From Pseudomonadota bacterium (GTDB taxonomy: Bacteria > Pseudomonadota > Gammaproteobacteria > Burkholderiales > SG8-39), in NCBI GenBank assembly GCA_947455195.1, contig CANGMI010000001.1, positions 62,001 through 126,000 on the forward strand: a stretch of DNA of 64,000 nt, read 5' to 3'. The notes below the pieces were generated by a model, which saw nothing but the letters and a program-made list of their open reading frames with translations, searched no databases and had not been told where the DNA came from. Shown piece after piece: positions 18,416-28,429 of the stretch. The translations under genes and the position numbers were made by a program. The stretch's first letter is position 1, and every line of letters starts with the position of its first letter.

Positions 18416-18448
18416 ATTCTATCGCGGCCCGGAAGCCTGTCTTATACT
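18416..18448. promoter_or_regulatory. Back-to-back promoters for CoxL-type gene and Bug receptor
   Basis: On the minus strand AAGACA (18438-18443) and TAGAAT (18416-18421) are 16 bases apart, pointing to the CoxL-type gene. On the plus strand TATACT (18443-18448) is a good -10 for the Bug gene at 18485, with no clear -35. The elements nearly overlap, so the two genes could be controlled together. Confidence 0.4.
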
Positions 18449-18484
18449 GACTCGACTGATGACCATCACCCATCGGGAGCGCAC

Positions 18485-19486
18485 TTGACCCACCGTCACC
18501 CTGCAAATCTCGCCAGCGCGCTCCGCGCCGCGCTTCTCGGCCTGGGGGTGCTTGTCGGCTTCCTGCCCTCGGGGGCGAGCGCCCAGGTGCCGTGGCCCAA
18601 CCGACCACTGAAACTCATCGTACCCTTTCCACCCGGGGGGCCCACCGACCTCATCGGGCGCACCGCTGCGCGTATCCTGTCGGACGCTCTCGGGCAACCG
18701 GTCATCGTCGACAACCGTGCCGGTGGAAGCGGCGTCACCGGGCTCGACGCGCTCGCCAAGGCGCCGGCCGATGGGTATACCGTAGGGCTCACCGCCATCA
18801 CCGTCGCCACCGCGCCCCACCTGGGTCCGGTGCCATTCGATACGATGCGCGACTTCACCTTCATCACCAATCTGGTCAGCACCACGCCACTCATCGATGC
18901 CCACCCATCGTTTCCGGCCAATACGCTGGCCGAACTGATCGCGCTGGCACGTGCACGTCCCGGTACGATCAACTACGGTACGCCCGGCATCGCCACCGTG
19001 CCGCACCTGGCGAGCGAGATGCTGCAGGCCGCAGCGGGCATCCGGCTCAGCCACATACCCTACAAGGGCACGGCACAACTCACCAACGACGTGCTGGCCG
19101 GGGTCATCGGCCTCAACTTCGAAAGCTCACTCGTGCTCGCCCTGCCCAACATCCGGGCGGGCAAGCTCAAACCCATTGCGGTGATCGGTGCGCGACGCGC
19201 CAGCATGCTGCCCGATGTGCCGACGATCGCCGAGTCGGGCTACCCCGACATCCATGCCGAACCCTGGTTCGGTCTGGGCGCACCGGCGGGCATCACCGCC
19301 GCCCAGCGAGTGCGCCTGAACGATGCTCTCGTTCGAGGGATGCAGACCCGAGAGGTCATCGATCGCTTTGCAGCGATCGGGGCCGAAGTGCAGACGACGA
19401 CGCCCGAAGCCTTCGAGGCTTTCGTCCTTGCGGAATTCACCCGCTGGGGCGAAGTGATCCGTCGCACCGGCATCAAGGCCGACTGA
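18485..19486 (+). CDS. Bug/TctC-family solute-binding receptor (TTG start)
   Basis: Third orphan Bug receptor, 333 residues. A signal peptide with core LLGLGVLVGFLPSGASAQ is followed by WPNRPLKLIVPFPPGGPTD, the canonical ligand loop, then GQPVIVDNRAGG, LSHIPYKGTAQLTNDVLAG and ending GEVIRRTGIKAD. The only start that keeps the signal peptide is TTG at 18485-18487, preceded by GGGAG five bases upstream; the next in-frame ATG is deep inside the mature protein. It is divergent from the CoxL-type gene and converges on the marR-type gene 15 bases away. Confidence 0.9.
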   Translation: MTHRHPANLASALRAALLGLGVLVGFLPSGASAQVPWPNRPLKLIVPFPPGGPTDLIGRTAARILSDALGQPVIVDNRAGGSGVTGLDALAKAPADGYTVGLTAITVATAPHLGPVPFDTMRDFTFITNLVSTTPLIDAHPSFPANTLAELIALARARPGTINYGTPGIATVPHLASEMLQAAAGIRLSHIPYKGTAQLTNDVLAGVIGLNFESSLVLALPNIRAGKLKPIAVIGARRASMLPDVPTIAESGYPDIHAEPWFGLGAPAGITAAQRVRLNDALVRGMQTREVIDRFAAIGAEVQTTTPEAFEAFVLAEFTRWGEVIRRTGIKAD

Positions 19487-19501
19487 GCGGGCGTGACCTC
19501 C

Positions 19502-20050
19502 TCAGGACTGCGGCGCCCCGCGCCGACCGCGGGTCGGTGGCACCCTCAGCCCGCTGCCAGCGCCCTCCACCGCATCGCGCGCCAGATTGGACAGTACGGC
19601 ACGCAGGATGCGACGCGTCGCCGCAACATCGGCCGCGTCGAGCCCCGCCACGGCAATATCGTTCACCTCGACCGCCAGGGGCACCAGCACATCGCGCAGC
19701 GAGCGCCCGAGGGGCGTGAGATCGATGTAGACCTTGCGCCGGTTGCCGGGCTCCTGCCGGCGCGTCACATAGCCCAGCGACTCCATCGCCTTCAATGCCG
19801 AGAAGGTCGTGGGCTCCATGACACCCGCCAGTTCGCTCAGTTCGCGCTGGGTGAGCCCGTCAGACTCCCAGAGGATGCGCAGGAACGTCCAGTGTCCGAA
19901 CGAGACGCCATGCGGTGCGAGGCGCATCTGCAAGGCACGCACCATCGCCCGGGTCGCGTCCTTTGCCACGTGGGCGAGGCGATCATCGGGCACGGCTTCA
20001 CGCCAACGCTCGAGCAGCGCACGCATCTCGGGCGAACGTGTGCCACTCAC
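19502..20050 (-). CDS. MarR-family transcriptional regulator
   Basis: Winged-helix regulator of about 182 residues with the MarR fold: [27 protein letters not shown] (helices through recognition), then the wing [21 protein letters not shown]. It is the last gene of the reductase-dehydrogenase chain. The GTG at 20048-20050 overlaps the TGA of the upstream gene (GTGA), which favours this start; an ATG about 24 bases downstream is an alternative. The C-terminus ends in a basic, Gly/Arg-rich tail. Its likely target is the palindrome at 22256-22267 in the shared promoter of the cluster, and the effector is probably the aromatic substrate or a CoA-free intermediate; both are inference. Confidence 0.88.
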   Translation of the reverse strand: MSGTRSPEMRALLERWREAVPDDRLAHVAKDATRAMVRALQMRLAPHGVSFGHWTFLRILWESDGLTQRELSELAGVMEPTTFSALKAMESLGYVTRRQEPGNRRKVYIDLTPLGRSLRDVLVPLAVEVNDIAVAGLDAADVAATRRILRAVLSNLARDAVEGAGSGLRVPPTRGRRGAPQS

Positions 20051-21261
20051 CGAGACGGCGCCTGCTGGAATTGCAGCCTCACATCGCCACGCGTCTGACT
20101 GGAGCGCAACAGGGCCAGGCAAACTTCGAGGGTCGCGCGCGACCAGGCCCCGTCATGCAAGGGCGGCACATCATCGAACACCGCCGCGCACAGCTCATCG
20201 ATGACCTCGGAGCGGGGCACGATCGGCGCCGGCAAGGCCTCGAGCCACTGGCGGTCATCGGCATGAATCATCACACCGGTCGGCAGCGGCCGAAGGTCGG
20301 CATGCTCGCAACTCACGATGAGCGGCCCGAAGTGCTGATGCAGGCGCGATGGAGGTGGGTCGCCAGCGCGCATCACCGACAACTCGCCGCCATAGTTGCG
20401 GGCCGCCTTGAGACTGGCCTCGGCCTCGGCAGAGCGGGCCGCCGCGAGCGCGCGGCGGGCAGCACCATACCGGGCCGGGTCCTTGCGCTCGCCCGACTCG
20501 CCGACGCCACCGCAGAATTCGTCGGAATCGAAGTGGGCGTAGCCACTGTAGGTGAGGCTGGCAAAGGCGCCCTCCTCGAAATCGAGAAGCGCCGAGTAGG
20601 CCCCCTCGGTCGGGCGTGTGGCGTCCCAGGCGGCCGCATGGGCACGCACGCTGCGCACCCGCCCACCCCCGAGCAGGCGCACGATATCGACCTGATGTGC
20701 GGCCTGGCTGAAGAGCACCCCACCGCCCTGGGCGGTATCCATTTCTTCCGGACGCCGGGGGCGGTACATGTAATCCGTGAAGTCGAGCGCCGTGATCATG
20801 CGCACCCGACCGAAGGCACCACTGCGGATGAGTTCGCGCGCGCGCAGCACCGGGGCATCGAAGCTGTGGCTGTGACCCACCACGAGATGCACGCCTGCGC
20901 GGGTCACCGCCTCGATCATGTCCGAGCATTCCTCGATCGAGATGGCCATCGGCTTCTCCACCAGCACATGACGCTCGTGAGCGGCCGCGAGGGCCACATG
21001 GGCACGATGCAGCTGATGAGGCGTGGCGACATAGATGACATCGATATCGGCTTGGGCGCACAAGGCCTCGACCGTCTCATGAACTGTCGCACCGAAATCG
21101 GCGGCGAAGCGTGCCCGCGCCTCCGGCCGTGGATCGGCAGCCGCCACCAGACGGATGCGCGGATCGGCGATGAAGGTGGGCAGCATCAGGGTGAATGCAC
21201 GACCCAGACCGGCAACACCGAGGCGCAGCACGCGAGGGGCCGACCGCTCGATCGAGGTCAC
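20047..21261 (-). CDS. Gfo/Idh/MocA oxidoreductase, probable aromatic cis-dihydrodiol dehydrogenase
   Basis: NAD(P)-dependent oxidoreductase of 404 residues. The Rossmann nucleotide motif [14 protein letters not shown] is at about residues 15-28, [10 protein letters not shown] supplies the conserved Lys of the family, and [10 protein letters not shown] and [15 protein letters not shown] follow. By family resemblance and by neighbours it is most like 4,5-dihydroxy-4,5-dihydrophthalate dehydrogenase (Pht4/OphB), which rearomatises the dihydrodiol made by phthalate 4,5-dioxygenase. The start is GTG at 21259-21261, overlapping the reductase stop by four bases. The stop in turn overlaps the regulator start. 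Substrate phthalate itself is not proven; an isomer or substituted benzoate is possible. Confidence 0.85.
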   Translation of the reverse strand: MTSIERSAPRVLRLGVAGLGRAFTLMLPTFIADPRIRLVAAADPRPEARARFAADFGATVHETVEALCAQADIDVIYVATPHQLHRAHVALAAAHERHVLVEKPMAISIEECSDMIEAVTRAGVHLVVGHSHSFDAPVLRARELIRSGAFGRVRMITALDFTDYMYRPRRPEEMDTAQGGGVLFSQAAHQVDIVRLLGGGRVRSVRAHAAAWDATRPTEGAYSALLDFEEGAFASLTYSGYAHFDSDEFCGGVGESGERKDPARYGAARRALAAARSAEAEASLKAARNYGGELSVMRAGDPPPSRLHQHFGPLIVSCEHADLRPLPTGVMIHADDRQWLEALPAPIVPRSEVIDELCAAVFDDVPPLHDGAWSRATLEVCLALLRSSQTRGDVRLQFQQAPSR

Positions 21262-22223
21262 CGGTCGATCACCAGTTCACTGCCACTGGCAGCGCGCGAT
21301 ACGCAGATCATGATGTGCGTCTCCCGCTCTTCGGCCACCAGCACGAAGTCGCGATGGTCGACCGAGCCTTCGAGCAAGCCGGTCCGGCAGGTACCGCAAC
21401 TGCCGCTTTCACAGGAACTCGGACACTCGTGACCTGCGGCGCGCATGGCATCGAGAATGCTCACCCCGGGGGGTACCTCCAGGCGCGCGCCGGATCGGGC
21501 CAATTGGACGAAAAAGGACTCATCGACCGCCTTCGCCGCGGCGCCATCGGCGAAGGCCTCGAAGTGCACGCTGCTCGCCGACCAGTGACCGGTCATGTCC
21601 CGTACCGCAGTCATCAGACCTGCCGGCCCGCAACAGTAGACCTGGCGCCCTGCCGGACGCTCGAGCATCGGCCACAGATCGAATGCCCGCTCGGGGTCAC
21701 CCGCATCGTGATGGACGGTGACTCGTGGTGCGATTGCCGGGTCGGCAAGCGACTCGGCAAAGGCAGTCTGGGCCGCGGATCGAGTCAGATAGACGAGCTT
21801 GAATCGGGTCTCGCCCTGACTCACCAGATGGCGGATCATCGACAGGATCGGAGTGATGCCGATACCCCCGGCGATGAAGAGATAGCCCCCCGTTGACTTC
21901 GCCAGACCGAAGTCGTTTCGCGGCCCGGACACCTCGATGAGATCGCCCGCACCGACCCGGTCGACCATATCGGCCGAGCCACCCCGGCCACGCGCATCGC
22001 GCAGGACGGCGATTTCGTAATGCGCACGATCAGCCGGATCGTTGACGAGCGAATACTTGCGCTCGAAGCCGCCCGGCGTGCGCACCACCAGATGCGCACC
22101 CGCCTCGAATTCAGGCAGTTCGGCGCCCTGCGGATCGCGCAGGACGAAGCGCATGATGTCGGTTGCGGCCGGTGAGGCGAGTTCGACGCGCAACGAGCGC
22201 CAACCCGCGGATTCAGAGACCAT
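21258..22223 (-). CDS. Phthalate-dioxygenase-reductase-like FMN/[2Fe-2S] oxidoreductase
   Basis: Electron-transfer component of 321 residues with class IA reductase layout: flavin-binding [12 protein letters not shown]-binding [11 protein letters not shown] and YCCGPAGLM, then a C-terminal plant-type ferredoxin domain with Cys ligands in [13 protein letters not shown] and the fourth Cys in MICVSRA. It takes electrons from NADH and passes them to the Rieske oxygenase encoded divergently at 22421. The ATG at 22223 has AGAAGGGGA upstream. It is the first gene of a three-gene chain joined by GTGA overlaps. Confidence 0.93.
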   Translation of the reverse strand: MVSESAGWRSLRVELASPAATDIMRFVLRDPQGAELPEFEAGAHLVVRTPGGFERKYSLVNDPADRAHYEIAVLRDARGRGGSADMVDRVGAGDLIEVSGPRNDFGLAKSTGGYLFIAGGIGITPILSMIRHLVSQGETRFKLVYLTRSAAQTAFAESLADPAIAPRVTVHHDAGDPERAFDLWPMLERPAGRQVYCCGPAGLMTAVRDMTGHWSASSVHFEAFADGAAAKAVDESFFVQLARSGARLEVPPGVSILDAMRAAGHECPSSCESGSCGTCRTGLLEGSVDHRDFVLVAEERETHIMICVSRAASGSELVIDR

Positions 22224-22248
22224 TGCGCATCCCCTTCTGCTATACTCG

Positions 22249-22275
22249 AATTAACTTAGATATCTAATATTATCA
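22249..22275. promoter_or_regulatory. Divergent promoter with 12-bp palindromic operator
   Basis: An AT-rich island in otherwise GC-rich DNA, between the reductase and Rieske genes. It holds the perfect palindrome TTAGATATCTAA (22256-22267). Directly next to it, TATTAT (22268-22273) is a 5-of-6 match to a plus-strand -10, and on the minus strand TAATAT (22267-22272) is a -10-like hexamer. -35 matches are weak. A dyad of this size and place is typical of MarR-family operators, and a MarR gene ends the minus-strand operon. Binding is inference. Confidence 0.6.
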
Positions 22276-22420
22276 CGCACGCAACCCCAGCCCAAGCCTT
22301 TCCCGAGACGCCTGAAAGACCCGACGGCTGCCCGGGGCGGACACCCCCGCGGGCGACACGCGCTTTCGACGATACTGGTGGCCAGCGTGCATGGTGACCG
22401 CAACCGAGGAGACCCGGCCG

Positions 22421-23731
22421 ATGACCCCTCAGGACAACGAATTGCTGTGCCGCGTCGAGGGCGACGCACCGATGGGCCAGATCATGCGACGGCACTGGAT
22501 TCCAGCCTGCATGATCGAGGAAGTCGCCGAGCCTGATGGCAAACCGCTGCGCGTCCGGTTGCTTGGAGAAGATCTGGCCATCTTCCGCGATACGGACGGC
22601 CGGGTCGGCATCCTCGATGACCATTGCCCGCACCGCGGGGTATCCCTGTCGCTGGGACGCAATGAGGAATGCGGGCTTCGCTGCCTCTACCACGGCTGGA
22701 AGATGGACGTCGAAGGCAACGTTCTCGAGATGGCATCGGAACCGGCGGCCAGCAAACTCGTCGAGAAGGTGAAGCACAAGTCGTATCCGGCGCGCGAAGC
22801 CGGGGGCTTTGTCTGGACGTGGATGGGTCCGGCCGAGGAAATGACCGAGTTCGAACCGCCGGTGTTCGCGCCGACCGAGGACACCCCGGTGAGCATCGTG
22901 AAAGTGCTCGTTGACTGCAACTGGGCGCAGATCCTCGAAGGCGCCATCGACTCGGCCCACAGTTCGAGCCTGCACTCCTCCGACATGGTGCCCTCGCGGG
23001 TCGAGGGTGCGCGAGCCACCGACTCGAACTGGCTGCGTCCATCGACCGACAAGGCGCCACGGATGCAGGTGCAGACCACGTCATTCGGTTTCCGCTACGC
23101 CGCGATCCGTCGTCCGATCAAGAGCGCCGAGACGCACGACTATGTCCGGGTTACCCTGTTCGTGGCCCCTTTCACCGTGGTGATTCCGCCCAACAACCGC
23201 TACAACGTCATCAACCTCAACGTCCCGGCCGATGACGAGCACACGGTGTTCTACTTCATTGCCTGGGGTGGCGAGGAAACGCCACATACGGAGGCCTGGC
23301 GCAAATTCTGCGGCGCCCAACCCGGCATCGACCTCGACATGAAGTTCCGCAACCTGCACACCCGCGACAACGACTACCTGCAGGACCGTCAGGCGATGAA
23401 GCTCGGCAACTTCACGGGCATCCGCGGCATTCCGCAACAGGACATCCCGATGTGGGAAACCATGGGGGCAATCACCGATCGCACTCGCGACCGGCTCGGC
23501 GCCAGCGACCTCGCCATCGTCGAATTCCGACGCCAGATGGTCGAGGCAGCCCGTACCGTGGCCGCCGGCGGACCGGTGATCGGAACCGCCGAGCCGCGCA
23601 TACCGCTCGCGCGCCTGAGCTCATTCGAAGGCGTCGTCCCGAAGACGACCGACTGGCGCAGCCTCGCCGTCTCCGACGAGGAACAGAGAATCGCGGCGAT
23701 CCACGCTGGCGGAGCGGCGCAACCCGCCTGA
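22421..23731 (+). CDS. Rieske non-heme iron oxygenase, phthalate 4,5-dioxygenase-like oxygenase component
   Basis: Aromatic-ring-hydroxylating oxygenase of 436 residues. The Rieske centre ligands are Cys69-x-His71 (CPHRG) and Cys88-x2-His91 (CLYHGW). The mononuclear iron site includes His180 and His185 in EGAIDSAHSSSLH. The N-terminus ELLCRVEGDAPMGQIMRRHW and the SAHSSSLHSSD stretch are, from memory, close to the phthalate 4,5-dioxygenase oxygenase (Pht3/OphA2). The ATG at 22421 follows GAGGAG; an upstream ATG at 22391 adds ten residues without support. It acts with the reductase encoded divergently and the cis-dihydrodiol dehydrogenase beyond it. This branch works with one oxygenase subunit type, so no separate beta subunit is expected. 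Confidence 0.93.
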   Translation: MTPQDNELLCRVEGDAPMGQIMRRHWIPACMIEEVAEPDGKPLRVRLLGEDLAIFRDTDGRVGILDDHCPHRGVSLSLGRNEECGLRCLYHGWKMDVEGNVLEMASEPAASKLVEKVKHKSYPAREAGGFVWTWMGPAEEMTEFEPPVFAPTEDTPVSIVKVLVDCNWAQILEGAIDSAHSSSLHSSDMVPSRVEGARATDSNWLRPSTDKAPRMQVQTTSFGFRYAAIRRPIKSAETHDYVRVTLFVAPFTVVIPPNNRYNVINLNVPADDEHTVFYFIAWGGEETPHTEAWRKFCGAQPGIDLDMKFRNLHTRDNDYLQDRQAMKLGNFTGIRGIPQQDIPMWETMGAITDRTRDRLGASDLAIVEFRRQMVEAARTVAAGGPVIGTAEPRIPLARLSSFEGVVPKTTDWRSLAVSDEEQRIAAIHAGGAAQPA

Positions 23732-23802
23732 TGCAAACGCGGCCCGGTGACGACGCTCTGACGCCCTGACCGCCGGCAGCCGTGACTTGTGTCACGGCGC
23801 TG

Positions 23803-24795
23803 TCAGCGTTGCTTGAGCGACGCATCGATCCAGTTGGCGAGGCCCTGGGCGTTCAGTTCGATGTCCAGGCCAAGCACCGACAGGATCGTTTCGTCGGCAT
23901 GACGCAAGCCGGCGCTTCGCGCCTCGGCGAGCACGACCGCCTTCATGCCGTCGTGCAAGCGAGCCTGACGCGCCGCGCCCTCGTCATGGCGACAACGCTC
24001 GCCCAGCGCCACGTAGGCGTCGACAAGACGATGGAGCATTGCACCGAGCCGTGCAATGCCACGAACCTGCGCATAGTGCGTGAGGTAGACCGCATCGGGG
24101 GCGAGCGCGAGGATGCGATCGATCGAGCGATGCGCTTCGGCCGGATCGAACTGCGAAGGGCTGCTCGTCGGGATGATGAACGGGTGGCCCGCCTGATCGA
24201 GTTCGCGATACGAAAGCCCGAAGATGTCACCCGAGAAGACATGCCCGGAAGCCGAGTCGACGAAGGCAAGATGATGACGCGCATGACCGGGCGTATCAAG
24301 AACGCCGATGCGTCGTCGCCCGAGCGAGAGTTCGGCTCCATCGGGGAGCACGTCGATACGCGCTGCATCGACGGGTACCGGAGACCCGTAGGATCGCGCG
24401 ACATGGGCTTCGCCATAGACATCGATGGTGGCCGCCCACAGCCGCGACGGATCGGCGATATGCCGTGCTCCTCGTTCATGCACGCCCAGACGAGCGTGCG
24501 GCAGGTGCTGCATCAGTGCCCCCGCCCCGGCTGCGTGGTCCAGGTGCACATGCGTCAGCAGCAGATGGCGAACGGCCGATGGTGAAACTCCGAGCAGGCG
24601 CAATGCCTCGAGCACGCGCGGCACCGACTGCCCGGTACCTGTGTCGATGATCGCCACTTCGCCCGCATCGACGATGAGGTGGATGGCATCGAGTTGCGGG
24701 CGGTAGTAGCCCGAATCGATGGCGTGGATGCCCGCCTCGTAACGCAGGAGTTCCACGGGCAGCGGGGCGGGAGACAGCGATACGGTGTCGGACAT
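23803..24795 (-). CDS. MBL-fold metallohydrolase
   Basis: Metallo-beta-lactamase-fold hydrolase of 330 residues with ligand motifs LLTHVHLDHAAGAG, LDTPGHARHHLAF, FSGDIFGLSYR and YLTHYAQV. The arrangement is that of zinc hydrolases such as hydroxyacylglutathione hydrolase relatives; the substrate is unknown. The ATG at 24793-24795 (MSDTVSLS) is chosen because the upstream frame is Pro/Arg-rich and unlike a protein; no strong ribosome site is seen. It converges on the Rieske gene (71 bases) and is divergent from the 3-hydroxyacyl-CoA dehydrogenase gene. Confidence 0.85.
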   Translation of the reverse strand: MSDTVSLSPAPLPVELLRYEAGIHAIDSGYYRPQLDAIHLIVDAGEVAIIDTGTGQSVPRVLEALRLLGVSPSAVRHLLLTHVHLDHAAGAGALMQHLPHARLGVHERGARHIADPSRLWAATIDVYGEAHVARSYGSPVPVDAARIDVLPDGAELSLGRRRIGVLDTPGHARHHLAFVDSASGHVFSGDIFGLSYRELDQAGHPFIIPTSSPSQFDPAEAHRSIDRILALAPDAVYLTHYAQVRGIARLGAMLHRLVDAYVALGERCRHDEGAARQARLHDGMKAVVLAEARSAGLRHADETILSVLGLDIELNAQGLANWIDASLKQR

Positions 24796-24956
24796 GGGCT
24801 CGAATCGACCAGGGCGGCCGGCAGCAACGGAAGGCAGGAGGCAGGGTACACCAGGGCGCCGAGCACCGACGGGCAGCGACGCCGCGCCCGGCATCATCGA
24901 GCCCACCCCTGGCAGGTAAACTGCGGCTATTCCGGGCAATGGCGGCAGGAACGGGG

Positions 24957-26552
24957 ATGATGATGACACACACGATCGAAACGAACGGCGAAACGGGTGC
25001 GGGCACAGGGGTGGCACGGCATGTCATCGGCATCGTCGGCGCCGGGGTGATGGGTCGGGGCATCGCCCAGGTGGCGGCGCAGGCCGGTTTCCAGGTGTTG
25101 ATGCATGACAGCCAGACGGGCGCCGCCGAGCGCGCCCGATCGGCGATCGGCGACACGCTCGCCCGAGTGGTCGAGCGCGGTCGCATGAGCAGCGAGGCCC
25201 GTGAGCAGGCCCTTGCCCACCTCACGCCGGTGACGAGCGCGGCTGAGCTCTCACCCTGCACGGTGGTGGTCGAGGCCATTGTGGAGGCGCTCGAACCCAA
25301 GCGCAGCCTGTTTCGCGAACTCGAGACGATCTGCTCTCCCGAGTGCATTCTGGCCACCAACACCTCGTCGCTGTCGGTTACGGCCATCGCTGCCGCCTGC
25401 GAGCATCCGCAGCGGGTAGCCGGGTTTCACTTCTTCAATCCCGTGCCCCTCATGAAGGTGATCGAGGTCGTCGATGGCGCCCTCACTGCGCGCGCTGCCG
25501 GTGACACGCTGATGGCCATCGGTCGCCAGTTCGGCCATACGCCCGTGCGGGCCCAGGACACACCGGGATTCATCGTCAACCATGCCGGGCGCGCGCTCGG
25601 CACCGAAGGGCTGCAGATCCTTCGCGAAGCCGTGGCCGACCACCCGGTGATCGACCAGATCCTGCGCGAGGCCGCCGGCTTTCGAATGGGCCCCTTTGAA
25701 CTGCTCGATCTCATCGGGCTCGATGTCTCGCACGCGGTGATGGAATCGATCTACCGGCAGTACTACGAGGAACCGCGCTATCGCCCCTCGCCAATCGGTA
25801 CCCAGCGTGTCGCGGCCGGCCTCTACGGGCGCAAGTCGGCACGGGGTGGGTTCTACCAGTACGACAAGGGCACGCCCCTCACCGACCCCGAAGCGCCCGC
25901 CCCCGCGCCAGGCCCGGACATGCCCGCCTTCTGGGTGAGCCCGCAGGGCGGCGGCAGCGCCGTGCTCGCACTGCTCGAACGACTGACCCGCCAATCGGCC
26001 GCCGGACAAGCAGGCCTGCTGCGCCTCGATCGGGGCGTACGCGCAGCACCCGATTCGATCTGCCTCGTCGCCCCGCTGGGGGCGGACGCCACCAGCGCTG
26101 CACTTGCTGAAGGCCTCGACCCGACCCGCACCGTTGCCATCGACACGCTCTTTCCGCTCGAGAACCGACGCACGCTCATGACCACGCCGGTGACCCTGCC
26201 AGCCGTACGCGCGGCGGCCCATGCACTTCTTGCCGCCGATGGCGTCAAGGTGAGCCTGATCCGCGACAGCGCCGGTTTCGTGGCACAGCGCGTTGTGGCC
26301 CTGGTGATCAACATCGGTTGCGAGATTGCCCAACAACGGGTGGCCGAACCGCAGGACATCGACCGGGCAGTCACCCTGGGCCTTGGCTACCCGTCGGGCC
26401 CCCTGGCCTGGGGCGACTCGCTGGGGGCTGATCGGGTCCTTGCCATCACCGAAGCACTGCACGCCGCAACGGGCGATCCGCGGTACCGACCGAGCCTCTG
26501 GCTGAAGCGTCGAACCCGCCTTGGAGTATCATTGCTGACCCCTGAGATCTGA
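24957..26552 (+). CDS. 3-hydroxyacyl-CoA dehydrogenase (PaaH-like, two C-terminal domains)
   Basis: NAD-dependent dehydrogenase of about 531 residues that oxidises a 3-hydroxyacyl-CoA to the 3-ketoacyl-CoA. Rossmann motif [14 protein letters not shown] near the N-terminus, [11 protein letters not shown], the catalytic His in [14 protein letters not shown], a first 3HCDH domain (DTPGFIVNH onward) and a second copy ([14 protein letters not shown] onward). This length and double C-terminal domain match PaaH/PaaC enzymes that handle 3-hydroxyadipyl-CoA. Three ATGs in a row (24957, 24960, 24963) follow AGGA; the first is given. It precedes glutaryl-CoA dehydrogenase by 70 bases on the same strand, so a dicarboxyl- or crotonyl-CoA route is likely. 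Confidence 0.9.
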   Translation: MMMTHTIETNGETGAGTGVARHVIGIVGAGVMGRGIAQVAAQAGFQVLMHDSQTGAAERARSAIGDTLARVVERGRMSSEAREQALAHLTPVTSAAELSPCTVVVEAIVEALEPKRSLFRELETICSPECILATNTSSLSVTAIAAACEHPQRVAGFHFFNPVPLMKVIEVVDGALTARAAGDTLMAIGRQFGHTPVRAQDTPGFIVNHAGRALGTEGLQILREAVADHPVIDQILREAAGFRMGPFELLDLIGLDVSHAVMESIYRQYYEEPRYRPSPIGTQRVAAGLYGRKSARGGFYQYDKGTPLTDPEAPAPAPGPDMPAFWVSPQGGGSAVLALLERLTRQSAAGQAGLLRLDRGVRAAPDSICLVAPLGADATSAALAEGLDPTRTVAIDTLFPLENRRTLMTTPVTLPAVRAAAHALLAADGVKVSLIRDSAGFVAQRVVALVINIGCEIAQQRVAEPQDIDRAVTLGLGYPSGPLAWGDSLGADRVLAITEALHAATGDPRYRPSLWLKRRTRLGVSLLTPEI

Positions 26553-26622
26553 CCGCAGAGCGGGTTGGCGCCCTGTGAAGCAGCGCGCCGCAAGACCGCT
26601 CGTGCCCCTGCCGGAGCCGCCC

Positions 26623-27822
26623 ATGAACGCACCCCAATCCAAGTCCCGCAAAGCCGTTTTCGACTGGGCTGACCCCTTGCTCCTCGATGCGCAACTCACC
26701 GAGGACGAGCGCATGGTGCGTGATGCTGCTCGCGCCTATTGCCAGGACAAGCTGCAACCGCGTGTACTCGAAGCCTTCCGGCACGAGAAGACCGATCCGG
26801 CCATCTTCCGCGAAATGGGCGAACTGGGTCTGCTGGGCCCGACCATTCCGACCGAGTACGGTGGTGCCGGCCTGAGCTATGTCTGCTACGGCCTCATCGC
26901 ACGCGAAGTCGAGCGGGTCGATTCGGGCTACCGATCCATGATGAGCGTGCAGTCCTCGCTCGTCATGCACCCGATCAACCAGTTCGGCACCGAGGCGCAA
27001 AAGCAGAAGTTCCTGCCAGGCCTTGCCCGCGGCGAACTCATCGGCTGCTTCGGCCTGACCGAACCCAACCATGGCTCGGATCCGGCGAGCATGGCTACCC
27101 GGGCCCACTCGGCCGACGGGGGATACCTCCTCACCGGCTCGAAGATGTGGATTTCAAACTCTCCCTTCGCCGATGTCTTCCTGGTTTGGGCCAAGACCGA
27201 CGACGGCATCATCCGCGGCTTCCTGCTCGAGAAAGGCATGAAGGGTCTGAGCGCACCGGCCATTCATGGCAAGGTGGGCCTGCGCGCGTCGCTGACCGGC
27301 GAGATCGTGATGGACAACGTGTTCGTCCCGGCCGAGAACATGCTGCCCTCGGTCACTGGCCTCAAGGGTCCGTTTACCTGTCTCGATTCGGCACGCTTCG
27401 GCATCGCCTGGGGCGCTCTCGGTGCCGCCGAATTCTGCTGGCACGCCGCGCGCCAGTACACGCTCGATCGCAAGCAGTTCGGCAGGCCCCTGGCAGCCAA
27501 CCAGCTCATCCAGAAGAAGCTCGCCGACATGCAGACCGAGATCACCCTCGGCCTGCAGGGCTGCCTGCGTCTTGGCCGGATGAAGGACGAGGGCACTGCT
27601 GCCGTCGAGATCACCTCGATCATGAAGCGCAACTCTTGCGGCAAGTCGCTCGACATCGCTCGCATGGCTCGCGACATGCTCGGTGGCAACGGCATCTCCG
27701 ACGAGTTCGGCGTCATTCGACATATGGTCAACCTCGAAGTGGTCAACACGTACGAGGGCACCCATGATGTCCACGCACTCATCCTCGGCCGTGCCCAGAC
27801 TGGCATCCAGGCCTTCAGCTGA
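26623..27822 (+). CDS. gcdH: Glutaryl-CoA dehydrogenase
   Basis: Acyl-CoA dehydrogenase of 399 residues that oxidatively decarboxylates glutaryl-CoA to crotonyl-CoA with FAD and electron-transfer flavoprotein. It shows [62 protein letters not shown] and the C-terminal [20 protein letters not shown] containing the catalytic Glu (YEG). These are characteristic of GcdH rather than general acyl-CoA dehydrogenases. The ATG at 26623 follows CCGGAG; an upstream ATG (26575) is less likely. The divergent-looking neighbour set (3-hydroxyacyl-CoA dehydrogenase upstream) supports a lysine, tryptophan or aromatic degradation role. Confidence 0.95.
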   Translation: MNAPQSKSRKAVFDWADPLLLDAQLTEDERMVRDAARAYCQDKLQPRVLEAFRHEKTDPAIFREMGELGLLGPTIPTEYGGAGLSYVCYGLIAREVERVDSGYRSMMSVQSSLVMHPINQFGTEAQKQKFLPGLARGELIGCFGLTEPNHGSDPASMATRAHSADGGYLLTGSKMWISNSPFADVFLVWAKTDDGIIRGFLLEKGMKGLSAPAIHGKVGLRASLTGEIVMDNVFVPAENMLPSVTGLKGPFTCLDSARFGIAWGALGAAEFCWHAARQYTLDRKQFGRPLAANQLIQKKLADMQTEITLGLQGCLRLGRMKDEGTAAVEITSIMKRNSCGKSLDIARMARDMLGGNGISDEFGVIRHMVNLEVVNTYEGTHDVHALILGRAQTGIQAFS

Positions 27823-28429
27823 TACGGCCACGCCGGTCCGCTGCGAGTGGGCTCGCCGCGCACTGGACGTTGCCTATCACGACACGGAATGGGGCGTGCC
27901 GCTGCACGACGAGCGTCGCCTCTTCGAATGCCTGATTCTCGAGGGTGCACAGGCAGGCCTGTCGTGGTCGACGATCCTTGCACGGCGCGAGCACTATCGT
28001 CGGGCATTCGACCAATTCGATGTCGAGCAGGTGGCCCGTTATGGCGCAGCCGACAGCGCGCGGCTGCTGTCCGATGCGGGCATCATTCGCAATCGGCTGA
28101 AGATCGCCGCCGCCATCGGCAACGCGCGGGCTTTCCTCCAGGTGCAGGCACGCTGGGGGTCATTCGACCGCTTCCTCTGGGATCGCATCGACGGACGTCC
28201 GATTCAGGGTCATCGCACTTCGATGATCGATGTTCCGCTGCACACGCCACTCGCGGTCGAACTGAGCAGGGAACTGCAGGCGCTCGGCTTTCGTTTCGTG
28301 GGCCCGACAATCATGTACGCCTTCATGCAGGCCATCGGCATGGTCAATGACCATGTGTGCAACTGCTTCCGATGGTTCGCACTCGGCGGTGACCCGGCAC
28401 GCCTCGGCATCCACGCGGAGCCGACATGA
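27764..28429 (+). CDS. tag: DNA-3-methyladenine glycosylase I
   Basis: Base-excision repair enzyme that removes 3-methyladenine from DNA. The core [19 protein letters not shown] and [16 protein letters not shown] match Tag; the zinc ligands appear as Cys in RCEW, His in AYHD, and His and Cys in [10 protein letters not shown]. The frame overlaps the end of gcdH. ATG at 27764 (59-base overlap, GAGGG upstream) gives 221 residues; a GTG at 27791 would give 212, nearer the usual 190. Exact start is uncertain. The stop overlaps the next ATG (ATGA). Confidence 0.92.
   Translation: MMSTHSSSAVPRLASRPSADTATPVRCEWARRALDVAYHDTEWGVPLHDERRLFECLILEGAQAGLSWSTILARREHYRRAFDQFDVEQVARYGAADSARLLSDAGIIRNRLKIAAAIGNARAFLQVQARWGSFDRFLWDRIDGRPIQGHRTSMIDVPLHTPLAVELSRELQALGFRFVGPTIMYAFMQAIGMVNDHVCNCFRWFALGGDPARLGIHAEPT

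Noticed and set aside
22239-22244. TATAGC as -10 of the reductase gene
   Set aside because: A start site from this hexamer would fall inside the ribosome site of the reductase gene.
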